Source: DASSNU01 sp035701265
GTDB lineage: Bacteria; Gemmatimonadota; Gemmatimonadetes; Gemmatimonadales; Gemmatimonadaceae
NCBI GenBank assembly: GCA_035701265.1
Contig: DASSNU010000011.1
Span: 1-64,000 of the forward strand
Direction: 5' to 3'
Length of the DNA stretch: 64,000 nucleotides
Of this stretch, positions 25,291 through 33,964 are shown one piece after another. Numbering within the stretch: position 1 is the first letter of the stretch; every line of letters starts with the position of its first letter. The notes under the pieces were generated by a model. That model was not told where the DNA came from. It made no database searches and saw only the letters and a list, made by a program, of their open reading frames with translations. A program made the translations under genes and the position numbers.

Positions 25291-26191
25291 GTCGGGCGCC
25301 GCGACGGCGCCGGTGGAGACTGTTCACGGCGCGCCGGAATCCGCGCGCGTGGGTGGCGTGCGGCTGCAGGTCTCCGATCTGGAGCGTTCGCTCGCTTTCT
25401 ATCAGGACGTGCTGGGACTCCACCTCCTTGGCCGCGATGGTGAGTCGGCGTCGCTGGGCGCACAGGGAGGTGACGAGGTGCTCGTGCAGCTCGTCGCGCG
25501 GCGCGGCGCGCGTCCCGTGCCGCGCGGGGGGCGGTTGGGACTCTATCACTTCGCGCTGCTGCTTCCCGATCGCGCGGACCTGGGACGCTTTCTCTCGTCG
25601 CTGCGTGCGCACGGTGTGGCGGCGGGCGCGGCCGACCACGCGGTGAGCGAGGCGGTGTACCTGCACGATCCCGACAACCTGGGGATCGAGGTGTACGCGG
25701 ACCGCCCGCGCTCCGCCTGGGAGCGGCGGAACGGTGAGCTGGTGATGACCACCGAGCCGCTCGACGTGCGTGACCTTTTCGCCGCGGCGGGGAATTCCCC
25801 GTGGACCGGTGCACCGGAAGGCAGCCGGATCGGTCACGTCCACCTGAGCGTGGGTGATCTCGCGCGCGCGGACGCGTTCTATCACGGCGCGCTGGGGCTC
25901 GAGCGCACGGTGTGGAGCTATCCCGGCGCCCTCTTCTTCGCCGCCGGCGGCTACCACCACCACGTGGGGACGAACGTGTGGGCCGCGCACGCAGGCGCAC
26001 CCGAGGCCGATGAGGCGCAGCTCCTGGAGTGGGAGCTGCTCCCGCCCACCGACGCCGCCGTCCGTGACGCCACCGCGCGGTTGGAGCAGGGGGGCTACGA
26101 TGCGCAGCGCGATGCGCGCGGCGGTGTGGTAGCGCGTGATCCGTGGGGGACCGCGGTGCGCGTGCGCGCGGAGCGAGCACCGGCGCGCTGA
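25274..26191 (+). CDS. Two-domain VOC/glyoxalase family protein (CatE-like)
   Basis: A 305-residue protein with two vicinal-oxygen-chelate modules (~28-142 and ~183-300), opening with VGGVRLQVSDLERSLAFYQDVLGL and IGHVHLSVGDLARADAFYHGALGL. H in YHFALLLPD, H in GHVHLSVGD and E in GIEVYAD/LLEWELL fit the metal-binding positions of catechol-2,3-dioxygenase-like proteins. It is the last gene of the radical SAM operon, overlapping DUF3565 by 17 bases. The substrate is unknown; ring-cleavage or epoxide/aldehyde detoxification are possible. Confidence 0.8.
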   Translation: MKNAGESGAATAPVETVHGAPESARVGGVRLQVSDLERSLAFYQDVLGLHLLGRDGESASLGAQGGDEVLVQLVARRGARPVPRGGRLGLYHFALLLPDRADLGRFLSSLRAHGVAAGAADHAVSEAVYLHDPDNLGIEVYADRPRSAWERRNGELVMTTEPLDVRDLFAAAGNSPWTGAPEGSRIGHVHLSVGDLARADAFYHGALGLERTVWSYPGALFFAAGGYHHHVGTNVWAAHAGAPEADEAQLLEWELLPPTDAAVRDATARLEQGGYDAQRDARGGVVARDPWGTAVRVRAERAPAR

Positions 26192-26228
26192 GCGCGACCG
26201 CGCGGTAGCCGGCCGCGCGCGATCGACC

Positions 26229-27443
26229 TTACATCGGCGGCGTGATGCCGCCGCCTTCGGAATCGTCCGCCGCGCCCGCCATCTCCGTCACACGGCGCGT
26301 GCGTGAGCGGATGACGCGCTGGGCGATTTCGGGCGTGAAGCGGATGGCCGTGGTCCCCACGATCGAGAGCGCGACCACCAGAATGGCGAGCGTCGCCGCA
26401 ACGTGCGTCATGCCTGCGGCGAGCGCGGTGCCGGCAAGGATGATCGTGAATTCTCCGCGTGGCAGGAGCATGAGGCCGAGCGCCACTCGCGCCTGCCGCC
26501 CCAATCCTTCTCGGCGTCCGGCAATCCAGCCCGCGCCGAGCTTGACCGCGATCGCCAGCACGACCAGCACGAGGCCCGCGCCCCACGCATCGCGCAGGTC
26601 ATCCAGTCGGATGGAGTGGCCGAAGGCGAAAAAGAACACCGCGCCGAACACGCCCTGCAGCGGCGAGAACAGCCGCTCCGCGCGCGGCTTGTGCCGCGTC
26701 TCCGAGAGCACGAGCCCGCCGAGAAAGCCGCCGAGCGCCTCCGAGAGCCCCACCTGTACGGCGTCCCACGAGAGCAGGATGACGACGGCGGCGCTCATCA
26801 GCAGGAACACGTCGTCGCTGCGCACCGAGAACGCGGCATCGAACAGGCGGCGCCCCAGGTGCGCGAGGAGCATGATCACCACGAAGAAGAGTGCGGCACG
26901 CCCCACGCGCCACACGAGCATGGACATGCTCGCGTCGTGCGCGAGCACGGCTCCCGAGAGCACCGCGAGGAGGAGCGCGATGAGGAGATCCTCGAACACC
27001 AGGATGCCGAGTCCGAGCGGCGTCTCCGGATTGGCGGCGCGCCGCAGCTCGATCACGCTCTTGGCGATGATCGCGCTGGAGGACACGTAGAACCCACTGG
27101 CGAGAATGAGCGCGCCTTCCAGGCCGGCTCCCAGCGCGAAGCCGGCGGCGAGTCCCACCGGAAAGCAGATGAGGAGGTCCACCAAGCCCGCGCGCACGAT
27201 GGCGCGGCGATCGCGCAGCAGGGCGCCGGTGGAGAACTCCAGCCCCATGAAGAAGAGCAGGAGCACCACGCCCACGGCCCCCAGCTCCGAGATCAACTCG
27301 CTATCCGGTACCCACGGGCGCGTCGCCATTCCCAGCAGCAGAAACGCGGGTACGACGGACTGGCGCAGGCGCACGAAGAGCCAGCCGACCAGCGCCAGCG
27401 CGCCGAGCAGCGCTCCGGTGCGGAGGAAGAAGTCGCCGTGCAC
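26229..27443 (-). CDS. CPA2-type K+/H+ antiporter, KhtU-like
   Basis: A 404-residue transporter with 12-13 hydrophobic segments of the Na_H_Exchanger (CPA2/KefB) type. It contains GAVGVVLLLFFMGLEFS and the broken-helix region SSSAIIAKSVIELRR, with LVFEDLLIALLLAVLSG following. There is no C-terminal nucleotide-binding domain, which in KefB-type proteins is fused; here a separate regulatory subunit is encoded just upstream (27450-27947). That two-gene layout corresponds to Bacillus KhtTU, a K+/H+ antiporter responding to nucleotides and pH or methylglyoxal stress. The assignment to K+ is by homology. Confidence 0.85.
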   Translation of the reverse strand: MHGDFFLRTGALLGALALVGWLFVRLRQSVVPAFLLLGMATRPWVPDSELISELGAVGVVLLLFFMGLEFSTGALLRDRRAIVRAGLVDLLICFPVGLAAGFALGAGLEGALILASGFYVSSSAIIAKSVIELRRAANPETPLGLGILVFEDLLIALLLAVLSGAVLAHDASMSMLVWRVGRAALFFVVIMLLAHLGRRLFDAAFSVRSDDVFLLMSAAVVILLSWDAVQVGLSEALGGFLGGLVLSETRHKPRAERLFSPLQGVFGAVFFFAFGHSIRLDDLRDAWGAGLVLVVLAIAVKLGAGWIAGRREGLGRQARVALGLMLLPRGEFTIILAGTALAAGMTHVAATLAILVVALSIVGTTAIRFTPEIAQRVIRSRTRRVTEMAGAADDSEGGGITPPM

Positions 27444-27449
27444 GCGGCG

Positions 27450-27947
27450 TCAGCGGCTGGCGATGGGTGCCGCGCGCACCAGCGACGCGAAGCGTGTCAC
27501 CTGATCGCGATCGCCGACGACGACGAGCGTGTCGCCCGCGGCCACGGTGTCGGTGGGTTGCGGATTGGGGTGCGCCTTCCCCTGATGAAGGATGGCGATG
27601 ATGCTGGCACCGGTGCGCTGGCGGATGTCCGCCTCACCGATCGTGTGTCCGGCGAGCGGGGAGCTCGCGTCCACGCGGAACCACTCGATGCTCAATTGGT
27701 CGAGGATCATGTCCATCGACTCGGCCACCGGCGGTTGGAAGTACGCGCCGCCCAGGATGGCGCCGAGCTGCCGCGCATCGTCGTCGTCCAGACGGACCGC
27801 GTAGAAGGGGAAATCCTCTCCCTGACGAAAGTGGTACAGCTCGCGATGCCCCGTGTTGTGAATGATCACCGTCATGCGGGTGCCGTCGCGCGTACGCACC
27901 GCGTACTTCTTTCCCACCCCGGGGAGATCGTGCTCGCGGACATCCAT
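27450..27947 (-). CDS. Antiporter regulatory subunit, KhtT-like (TrkA-C)
   Basis: A 165-residue protein with an N-terminal small beta domain (MDVREHDLPGVGKKYAVRTR, HNTGHRELYHF, LDDDDARQLGAILGGAYFQP) and a C-terminal RCK_C domain (LAGHTIGEADIRQRTGASIIAI, VAAGDTLVVVGDRDQV). This is the KhtT layout; the RCK_C part binds cyclic or linear adenine nucleotides in known members. It is six bases from the antiporter gene and transcribed before it. The longer upstream open frame has no family support. Confidence 0.86.
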   Translation of the reverse strand: MDVREHDLPGVGKKYAVRTRDGTRMTVIIHNTGHRELYHFRQGEDFPFYAVRLDDDDARQLGAILGGAYFQPPVAESMDMILDQLSIEWFRVDASSPLAGHTIGEADIRQRTGASIIAILHQGKAHPNPQPTDTVAAGDTLVVVGDRDQVTRFASLVRAAPIASR

Positions 27948-28084
27948 TGTAGTGAGGGTTGAGGTGATGACCGCCCTCCGCGATCTACGGGGCTCGGAGA
28001 CCACCGTGTGGATGCGGAGGCGTCTCGTGGCGTGCCATGCGCGGTGGTGCGCGTACGAGCGCCGCACCACCGCGCGCCGTGCTG

Positions 28085-30265
28085 TCAGTCGCCGCCCTCC
28101 GCGGAGCGTGCGAGCGGAAGTCCGTTGCGCGCCATCGGAAGAGAGCGCGGCCGGCTGCCGGTGATCTCGAAGATGGCGGACCCCACGGCGGGGGCGAGCG
28201 CCATGATCGGCGTTTCGCCCGCGCCGAACGACGGCTGATCTTTTCTATCGACCAGGACCACATCGATGTCGGGGACGTCGGTGAAGCGCGGCACGCGATA
28301 CTGGCGCAGGTGCGCGTTGCCGATCACGCCGTCGGCGAAGTCGATCTCCTCGAACAGTGCACCGCCGATCCCCTGGATCAGCGCGCCGGCGATCTGGTTG
28401 CGCAGCCCATCAGGGTTGACCACCGCTCCGCAGTCGAAGGCGGTGACGGCGCGAACGATGCGCACCTCCGCCCCGTCGCGCTCCACCGCCACTTCGGCGC
28501 ACGTGGCCACGTAGCCACCCTTCTCGAAGCCGCACGCCAACCCGACGCCGTTCCCGGAGGTGCCGGGCGTTCCCCAGCGAAAGCGTTCGGCGGCCGCCTG
28601 CAGCACGGCGGCGAGACGCGGATCGTCGATGTTGCGCAGCCGGAAGGCGAGAGGATCCATGCCGGCCAGGTGCGCCAGCTCGTCCACCTGCGACTCGCGG
28701 GCGAAGTGGTTGGCCGTCGCGGCGAGCCCGCGGTAGGATCCCTCGCGGAGCGGTGCGTCTGCCGCGTGGAACTCCACGCGCTGGTTCGCGATCGCGTAGG
28801 GTGGCCGGATGCCGGCCGGGCCCGAGTTGTAGTTGTCGAACATCCACGCCACGATCGTTCCGTCACGCGTGGCGCCGGCATCGACGTCGATCACGCCGGC
28901 CGGGCGGAAGTACGCCCAGCGAAACTCCTCCTCGCGCGTCCAGACGAGCTTCACCGGGCGTCGCGCCGCGCGCGCGATGCGCGCTGCCTCCACCGCGCAC
29001 TCTCCCGTGTGCTTGCCGCCGTACGCGGATCCCGTATCGGGTACGATCACGCGTACGCGCTCGACGGGAAGGTCGAAAGCGCGGCTCAACTCCTCGCGCA
29101 CGGCGAACGGGCGCTGCGTACCCGTCCACACCGTGAGCTGCTCGCCCTTCGCGTCGCGCGACCACTCGGCAACCGCCGCGCGCGGCTCGAGCGGAACGTG
29201 CGCGATGTATGCCACCGTGTACGTGTGCGTGGCGCGGAGCGGCGCGCCGGCCAGCGCACCCGCGGCGTCTCCCTTCACGAAGGGGGAGTTCCCCCGTCCA
29301 CCCTCTTCGCCGCCGCGCGCACCCGCTGCCGGTGCGGAGCGCAGGCGCTCGTACACGTCGCGCGAGGAGACACGCGCTCCTGGCGCGGCGGTCCACGTCG
29401 CGCGCACGGATGCCAACGCACGGTCGGCGTCGCCGGTGCTCGGCGCGGCCACACCCACGAAGTCGCCATCGCGCACGACCACCGCCTGCGGCACCGCGCG
29501 CGCGGCGCTCACGTCCACGCCGGAGAGCGTCGCACCGATGGACGCAGGGCGTAGCACGCGACCGTAGAGCATGCCGGGTCGCGTGATGTCCGACGTGAAC
29601 CGATGCGTTCCGGTGACGAGATCGCGCGCGGCGACGCGCGGCGCGGCACTCCCGGCCACCTTCCACTCCGCGGCAGGTGTGAGCGTGACATCCAAGCGCA
29701 CCTGCCCGGTGAGCGTGTTCCCCGCGGTGAGTTCGCCGTAGCCGGCCGAGCGTCCGCTCGCCCTGTGTGTCACACGCCCTGCACCGGCAGTGAGCGACGA
29801 CGCCGGAACGCGCCACCGCGTGGCAGCGGCCGCAACGAGCATCTCGCGCGCGGTCGCCGCGGCGCGGCGGAGTTGCGTGCCCATCTGCGGGGTGGAGCGG
29901 CTGCCGAACGTCCCCAGATCGAAGGGAGTGTGCGCGGTATCGCCCATCACCATCTCGATCGACGCGAGCGGGACGCGAAGCTCCTCCGCCACTTCCTGCG
30001 CGAGCGAGGTGCGGATCCCCTGGCCGACCTCCACCTTGCCCGTGTAGACGGTCACCGCGCCGTCGGCATCGATGGCGAGCCACGCGCTCACCTGCGATGG
30101 GTCGGGGTCGTCGTCCAATGGCTCCGCAGCTTCGGCACGCGCAATCACGTGCTCGCGCGCGAGGCGTGGCGCGATGAGCAGGACGACCAACCCTCCGCCC
30201 GTCACCTTCAGGAAGTGGCGGCGCGTGGTCTCCGTGCCGGGCACGACGTTCGTGAGGTCGCTCAT
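28085..30265 (-). CDS. Molybdopterin-binding hydroxylase large subunit (xanthine dehydrogenase family)
   Basis: A 726-residue isoquinoline/aldehyde oxidoreductase beta-type subunit. A twin-arginine signal RRHFLKVTGGG lies in the first 30 residues, so it is periplasmic. Family blocks include VYTGKVEVGQGIRTSLAQEV, MGDTAHTP, GSAYGGKHTGE, and the active-site glutamate E684 in GAGETPI. A low-complexity insert (GGEEGGRGNSPFVKGDAAG) interrupts the middle. The ATG overlaps the stop of the iron-sulfur subunit gene, forming a two-gene operon. No cytochrome or maturation chaperone gene is adjacent. The substrate cannot be deduced. Confidence 0.9.
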   Translation of the reverse strand: MSDLTNVVPGTETTRRHFLKVTGGGLVVLLIAPRLAREHVIARAEAAEPLDDDPDPSQVSAWLAIDADGAVTVYTGKVEVGQGIRTSLAQEVAEELRVPLASIEMVMGDTAHTPFDLGTFGSRSTPQMGTQLRRAAATAREMLVAAAATRWRVPASSLTAGAGRVTHRASGRSAGYGELTAGNTLTGQVRLDVTLTPAAEWKVAGSAAPRVAARDLVTGTHRFTSDITRPGMLYGRVLRPASIGATLSGVDVSAARAVPQAVVVRDGDFVGVAAPSTGDADRALASVRATWTAAPGARVSSRDVYERLRSAPAAGARGGEEGGRGNSPFVKGDAAGALAGAPLRATHTYTVAYIAHVPLEPRAAVAEWSRDAKGEQLTVWTGTQRPFAVREELSRAFDLPVERVRVIVPDTGSAYGGKHTGECAVEAARIARAARRPVKLVWTREEEFRWAYFRPAGVIDVDAGATRDGTIVAWMFDNYNSGPAGIRPPYAIANQRVEFHAADAPLREGSYRGLAATANHFARESQVDELAHLAGMDPLAFRLRNIDDPRLAAVLQAAAERFRWGTPGTSGNGVGLACGFEKGGYVATCAEVAVERDGAEVRIVRAVTAFDCGAVVNPDGLRNQIAGALIQGIGGALFEEIDFADGVIGNAHLRQYRVPRFTDVPDIDVVLVDRKDQPSFGAGETPIMALAPAVGSAIFEITGSRPRSLPMARNGLPLARSAEGGD

Positions 30266-30786
30266 GGCGTGCCCTGCGGTGCACGCGACGTTCCGGAGGT
30301 GGGCACGGTGTGGGGTGCATCGCCGCTGGCCATGGCTTTCGCGGCACGCGCGATCGCGGCGGAGATGCGCGGGTAGGTTCCGCATCGACAGACGTGGCCG
30401 CGCATGCCGCGCGCGATGTCGCTGGCCGACGGGTCAGGGTTCTCGCGCAGGAACGCCACCGCCCCCAGGATCATCCCGGGCGTGCAGTACGCGCACTGGA
30501 AGGCGCCCTCGTCCAGGAACGCCTGCTGCACCGGATGCAGGGCGTCGTCGCGCGCGAGCCCCTCGATGGTGGTGATCGCGTGCCCCGCGGCGTCGCCGGT
30601 GCGCGTGCGGCAGGAGCGCACCTCGCGGCCGTCCAGGAGCACGGTGCACGCACCGCACTGCCCCTCGCCGCACCCGTACTTGGTGCCGGTGAGCGAGAGC
30701 TCCTCGCGCAGCACGTTCAGGAGAGGGTGTGCGGGATCGGCCTCGACGACGTGACGCTCGCCGTTGACCTCGAGCTCGATGCGCAT
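30262..30786 (-). CDS. 2Fe-2S subunit of molybdenum hydroxylase
   Basis: A 174-residue protein with a plant-type 2Fe-2S ferredoxin domain (C39, C44, C47, C59 in YGCGEGQCGACTVLLDG..C) and a helical second 2Fe-2S domain (C98, C101, C133, C135 in CAYCTPGM and CRCGTYP). This is the small subunit that passes electrons from the molybdenum cofactor. It has no signal peptide, while its partner has a Tat signal, so it probably travels with the folded large subunit. GGGAGA precedes the ATG. The last ~25 residues are a variable tail. Confidence 0.92.
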   Translation of the reverse strand: MRIELEVNGERHVVEADPAHPLLNVLREELSLTGTKYGCGEGQCGACTVLLDGREVRSCRTRTGDAAGHAITTIEGLARDDALHPVQQAFLDEGAFQCAYCTPGMILGAVAFLRENPDPSASDIARGMRGHVCRCGTYPRISAAIARAAKAMASGDAPHTVPTSGTSRAPQGTP

Positions 30787-30954
30787 GGCAGTGTCTCCCT
30801 CGTTGCGGTAATCTACGGGAACCGGCGCGGCGGGCACCAGGGTAACCGTGCGCGTCGTCGCCGCGCAGACGGCCGCGCAATCAGGTGGCGTTCAACCGCG
30901 GCACGCACGGGCAACGCCCGCGCAGCGCGTGCCATCACTTCGAGGGGTGCAGTG

Positions 30955-32448
30955 ATGTTGCTCAAACGGTTCTACGACGACGATCTGGCGCAAGCGAGCT
31001 ATCTGGTGGGGTGCGACGTCGCCGGCGAAGCGGTTGTGATCGATGCGAATCGCGATGTGGAACAGTACATCGCGGCCGCCGACGCCGAAGGGCTGCGCAT
31101 CACGCACGTGACCGAGACGCACATCCACGCCGACTTCGTGTCGGGAAGCCGCCAGCTTGCCGCGCGCGCGGGAGCGCGTCTCCTCCTGTCCGGCGAAGGT
31201 GGAACCGACTGGCAGTACGGATTCGCGAAGACGGACGGTGCCGTGCTACTCCACGATGGCGACACGTTCAACGTGGGGCGCGTGCGCGTGGACGTGCGCC
31301 ACACGCCGGGGCACACGCCGGAACACCTCGCCTTCCTGGTGACGGACACCGCCACGGCGGACCGTCCAATGGGTGCGTTCACCGGCGATTTCATTTTCGT
31401 GGGAGACGTGGGGCGTCCAGATCTGCTGGAACGTGCCGCAGGGTGGGTGGGGACCATGGAGGCCAGCGCGCGCACGCTCTACCGCTCGCTGCAGCGCTTC
31501 CTCGAGCTGCCGGACTATCTCCAGCTCTGGCCTGGGCACGGCGCCGGCTCCGCGTGCGGCAAGGCGCTGGGCGCGGTACCGCAGAGCACGCTCGGCTACG
31601 AGCGGCTGTTCAACTGGGCGCTCACGACGGCGGACGAGGAGGAGTTCGTGCGCATGGTGCTGGCGGGTCAACCAGAGCCGCCGCGCTACTTTGCCGAGAT
31701 GAAGCGCATCAACCGCGACGGGCCGCCGGTGCGCGAGCACGCGGAGCGTCCCGGTCGTCTTCCGGCGGCGCAGCTTCCGGAGTTGCTCGAGAGCGGCGCG
31801 CTCATCATCGACACGCGGCATCGCGCGGCGGCGGCGGCCGGGATGATCCCCGGGACGATCAGCTTACCGTTGGGACGCTCCTTCAACACGTGGGCAGGGT
31901 GGCTCATCCCGTACGATCGCGACATCTACCTCATCGTGGACGACGACTGCGACGACTGTCTCGAGCGAGCCACGCGCGCGCTGTCGATGATCGGCCTCGA
32001 TGCCGTGGCCGGATACTTCGGTGACGAGGTGATCGAAGCGTGGACGGCATCGGGGCGCGAGCTGGACATCGTGCCGCAGATGGGCGTCGGCGATCTCGCC
32101 GAGCGGCGCGTCCAGGGGGGGGGAGCGGCGCCGATCCTGGTGGATGTGCGCGGCGCGGCCGAATGGAGTGCGGGACATATTCCCGGTGCGCAGCACATCC
32201 CGTTGGGGGAGCTGCTCGAGCGTGCCGGGGAGCTGGATCGCGACGCCGAGGTGGTGCTGCACTGTCAGGGGGGCGGGCGCGCATCCATTGGCGCGACGCT
32301 GCTCAAGGCGCACGGCTTCACGAACGTGTCCAACCTGAGCGGCGGATTCAGCGAGTGGAAGGCATCGGGGCAGCAGGTGGAGACGGGCGAGGGAGAAGGG
32401 ACTCCGCCCGAACATGAGCGCGCGATGGCCGCGTCGCGCGAGCACTGA
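30955..32448 (+). CDS. MBL-fold persulfide dioxygenase-rhodanese fusion
   Basis: A 497-residue protein. The metallo-beta-lactamase domain (~1-250) has the ETHE1/CstB-like motif TETHIHADFVSG (H56, H58, D60), H120 in TPGHTPEH, TGDFIFVGDVGRPD and PGHGAGSACG, fitting a mononuclear iron persulfide dioxygenase. Two rhodanese domains follow. The first (~280-375) lacks a clear active-site loop; the second (~390-480) has the catalytic cysteine in LHCQGGGRAS. It probably oxidises persulfides and transfers sulfur in sulfide detoxification. It converges with the second NirK gene on a strong terminator. Confidence 0.88.
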   Translation: MLLKRFYDDDLAQASYLVGCDVAGEAVVIDANRDVEQYIAAADAEGLRITHVTETHIHADFVSGSRQLAARAGARLLLSGEGGTDWQYGFAKTDGAVLLHDGDTFNVGRVRVDVRHTPGHTPEHLAFLVTDTATADRPMGAFTGDFIFVGDVGRPDLLERAAGWVGTMEASARTLYRSLQRFLELPDYLQLWPGHGAGSACGKALGAVPQSTLGYERLFNWALTTADEEEFVRMVLAGQPEPPRYFAEMKRINRDGPPVREHAERPGRLPAAQLPELLESGALIIDTRHRAAAAAGMIPGTISLPLGRSFNTWAGWLIPYDRDIYLIVDDDCDDCLERATRALSMIGLDAVAGYFGDEVIEAWTASGRELDIVPQMGVGDLAERRVQGGGAAPILVDVRGAAEWSAGHIPGAQHIPLGELLERAGELDRDAEVVLHCQGGGRASIGATLLKAHGFTNVSNLSGGFSEWKASGQQVETGEGEGTPPEHERAMAASREH

Positions 32449-32472
32449 CCGCAGAACGCGTCGCACCGGATG

Positions 32473-32506
32473 CACGACGGCCGCCGATTGCTCGGCGGCC
32501 GTCGTG
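32473..32506. terminator. Strong bidirectional terminator
   Basis: Fifteen-base perfect arms CACGACGGCCGCCGA and TCGGCGGCCGTCGTG around a TTGC loop, followed by GATTTT. It lies between the convergent MBL-rhodanese and NirK genes. Confidence 0.8.
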
Positions 32507-32547
32507 ATTTTGCGGTGGTGCGTGGCCGGCGGACCAACCAGTTCCGG

Positions 32548-33579
32548 CTATCGGGCGCCGCTCGCCACCTGCTGCGGTGCCACGACGTGGATCACGCCCA
32601 CCGCGCCCTTCTCCGCATCGGCAAAGCTGTGCGTCACGAAGGGGTACATGCCCGCGGGGCTTGCATCCTTGCTGAAGACGGCCTCGAACACCGCGCCGCC
32701 GCCGGCGGGAACGGTGTACGTCTGCACTCCCTCCAGCGCGTGGCGCGGATTGCCATCGGGATACACGCGGTCGAAGATCGCGCCGACGATGTGGAAGTCG
32801 CTGTTGAAGCTGGGCCCCGCGTCCACCACGAAGAAGCGGACGCGATCGCCTTCGTCCACCTGGATCGGGTGCGCCTTGTACTGGAACGCCGTTCCGTTGA
32901 AGACCACCTGCGTGGCCTGCTTGGCCATGGCCGCCTTCCAGTCCGGCGTGCGCGGCGCGACTACGGCGCTGCCGGCCACGGAATCGGCCTTCGCGTAGAA
33001 CTCGCTCTGCACGAGCACGAATTCCTTGTCCGCCTTGGTGGGCCAGCCGTCCGCCGGGTCGACGATGATCGGGAGATACATCCCCTGCATGATGTGCATC
33101 GTCACCGGGGGCGTGCCGCAGTGCACCATGAAGGCACCGGCCACCCGCGGCGTGAACTCGAAGGAGAGCGAGTCGTGCGGGTTGATGGCGCCGTACGCCA
33201 TGTCCGCCGCGATCTGCGCCGCGTGGAAGTCGATGGAGTGCGGCATGGGCGACTGGTTCACCACGGTCACGCGCACGCGATCTCCCACGCGCACGCGCAT
33301 GGCCGGTCCGGGAACCGTGCCACCGAACGTCCAGCCGGTGTACATGACTCCCGGCGCGATCTGCACGGTCGCATCCACGATCGGGATGCGGAATTCCTTC
33401 ACCGGCGCGTTGGACACCGGCGCGAGGCGCGCGTCGAAGGCGGGGGTGAGCGCGGTCACGGTCTTCGCGAAGTCCACGCGCTCCACCGCCGGCGAGCGGT
33501 CCGCTGCCGACAGGGCGAGCACGCCGGTCCCGAGTGCGGCGAGCGCCGCGACAAAGCCGATCAATCGCTTGTGTTGCAT
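32548..33579 (-). CDS. nirK: Copper nitrite reductase paralogue (NirK-type), Sec-exported
   Basis: A 343-residue two-cupredoxin protein with a Sec-type signal (first ~26 residues, cleavage near ALSAAD). All NirK ligands are present: type 1 H114, C154, H162 and M167, type 2 H119, H153 and H317, with D117 and H263 (HSIDFH, VHCGTPP, MHIMQGMYLP, FHIVGAIFD, THSFADAEKG). GGAGGA lies about 10 bases before the ATG. It differs from the NirK at 19844 in its export route and in lacking the long N-terminal extension. It probably reduces nitrite to NO in the periplasm. Confidence 0.9.
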   Translation of the reverse strand: MQHKRLIGFVAALAALGTGVLALSAADRSPAVERVDFAKTVTALTPAFDARLAPVSNAPVKEFRIPIVDATVQIAPGVMYTGWTFGGTVPGPAMRVRVGDRVRVTVVNQSPMPHSIDFHAAQIAADMAYGAINPHDSLSFEFTPRVAGAFMVHCGTPPVTMHIMQGMYLPIIVDPADGWPTKADKEFVLVQSEFYAKADSVAGSAVVAPRTPDWKAAMAKQATQVVFNGTAFQYKAHPIQVDEGDRVRFFVVDAGPSFNSDFHIVGAIFDRVYPDGNPRHALEGVQTYTVPAGGGAVFEAVFSKDASPAGMYPFVTHSFADAEKGAVGVIHVVAPQQVASGAR

Positions 33580-33964
33580 GGTGGCGTTCCTCCAGGGATT
33601 GCCGAGGTGGTCCGACTGCCCTGAAGGTACGGCGCCCGGTGTGGCCGCTCTGTCGGTGTTCCGACGGAAAGTTCAGCGGAGCTTCCATGACGGCCGTGTC
33701 CGGGAAATCCTGACGGTCGGGCGGCGGCGCCGGATCCGCCCGCTGTGACGCGCTGGCGGCGTTGGGGCGGCTTGCGCGCGAATCTTGCCAGCCGTGCAGG
33801 CGCCGGCGGCGGCGCGCGGCGGGGCATCGCTCATGGGCGCTCGGGCGGGGTGGGGAGGTGGACCGTGGCGGTGCGGTGTGGGTGATCGCTCGGTGTGGGC
33901 GAGTCGCTCCCCGCGCGCCGGTCGCCGGTCATCACGTCCGGACCCTCATGCTCGAGGACACGCC
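33580..33964. other. Divergent intergenic region, 385 bp
   Basis: Between the second nirK (minus) and the BON protein (plus). A short dyad GTCGG-TGTT-CCGAC lies at 33652-33665, about 73 bases upstream of nirK. I see no gene and no CRP/FNR dyad like the one at 21363. Confidence 0.45.

Noticed and set aside
32348..33688. Long minus-strand frame of 446 codons overlapping the second nirK
   Set aside because: Shadow of nirK in another frame; translation is arginine/glycine-rich without motifs.
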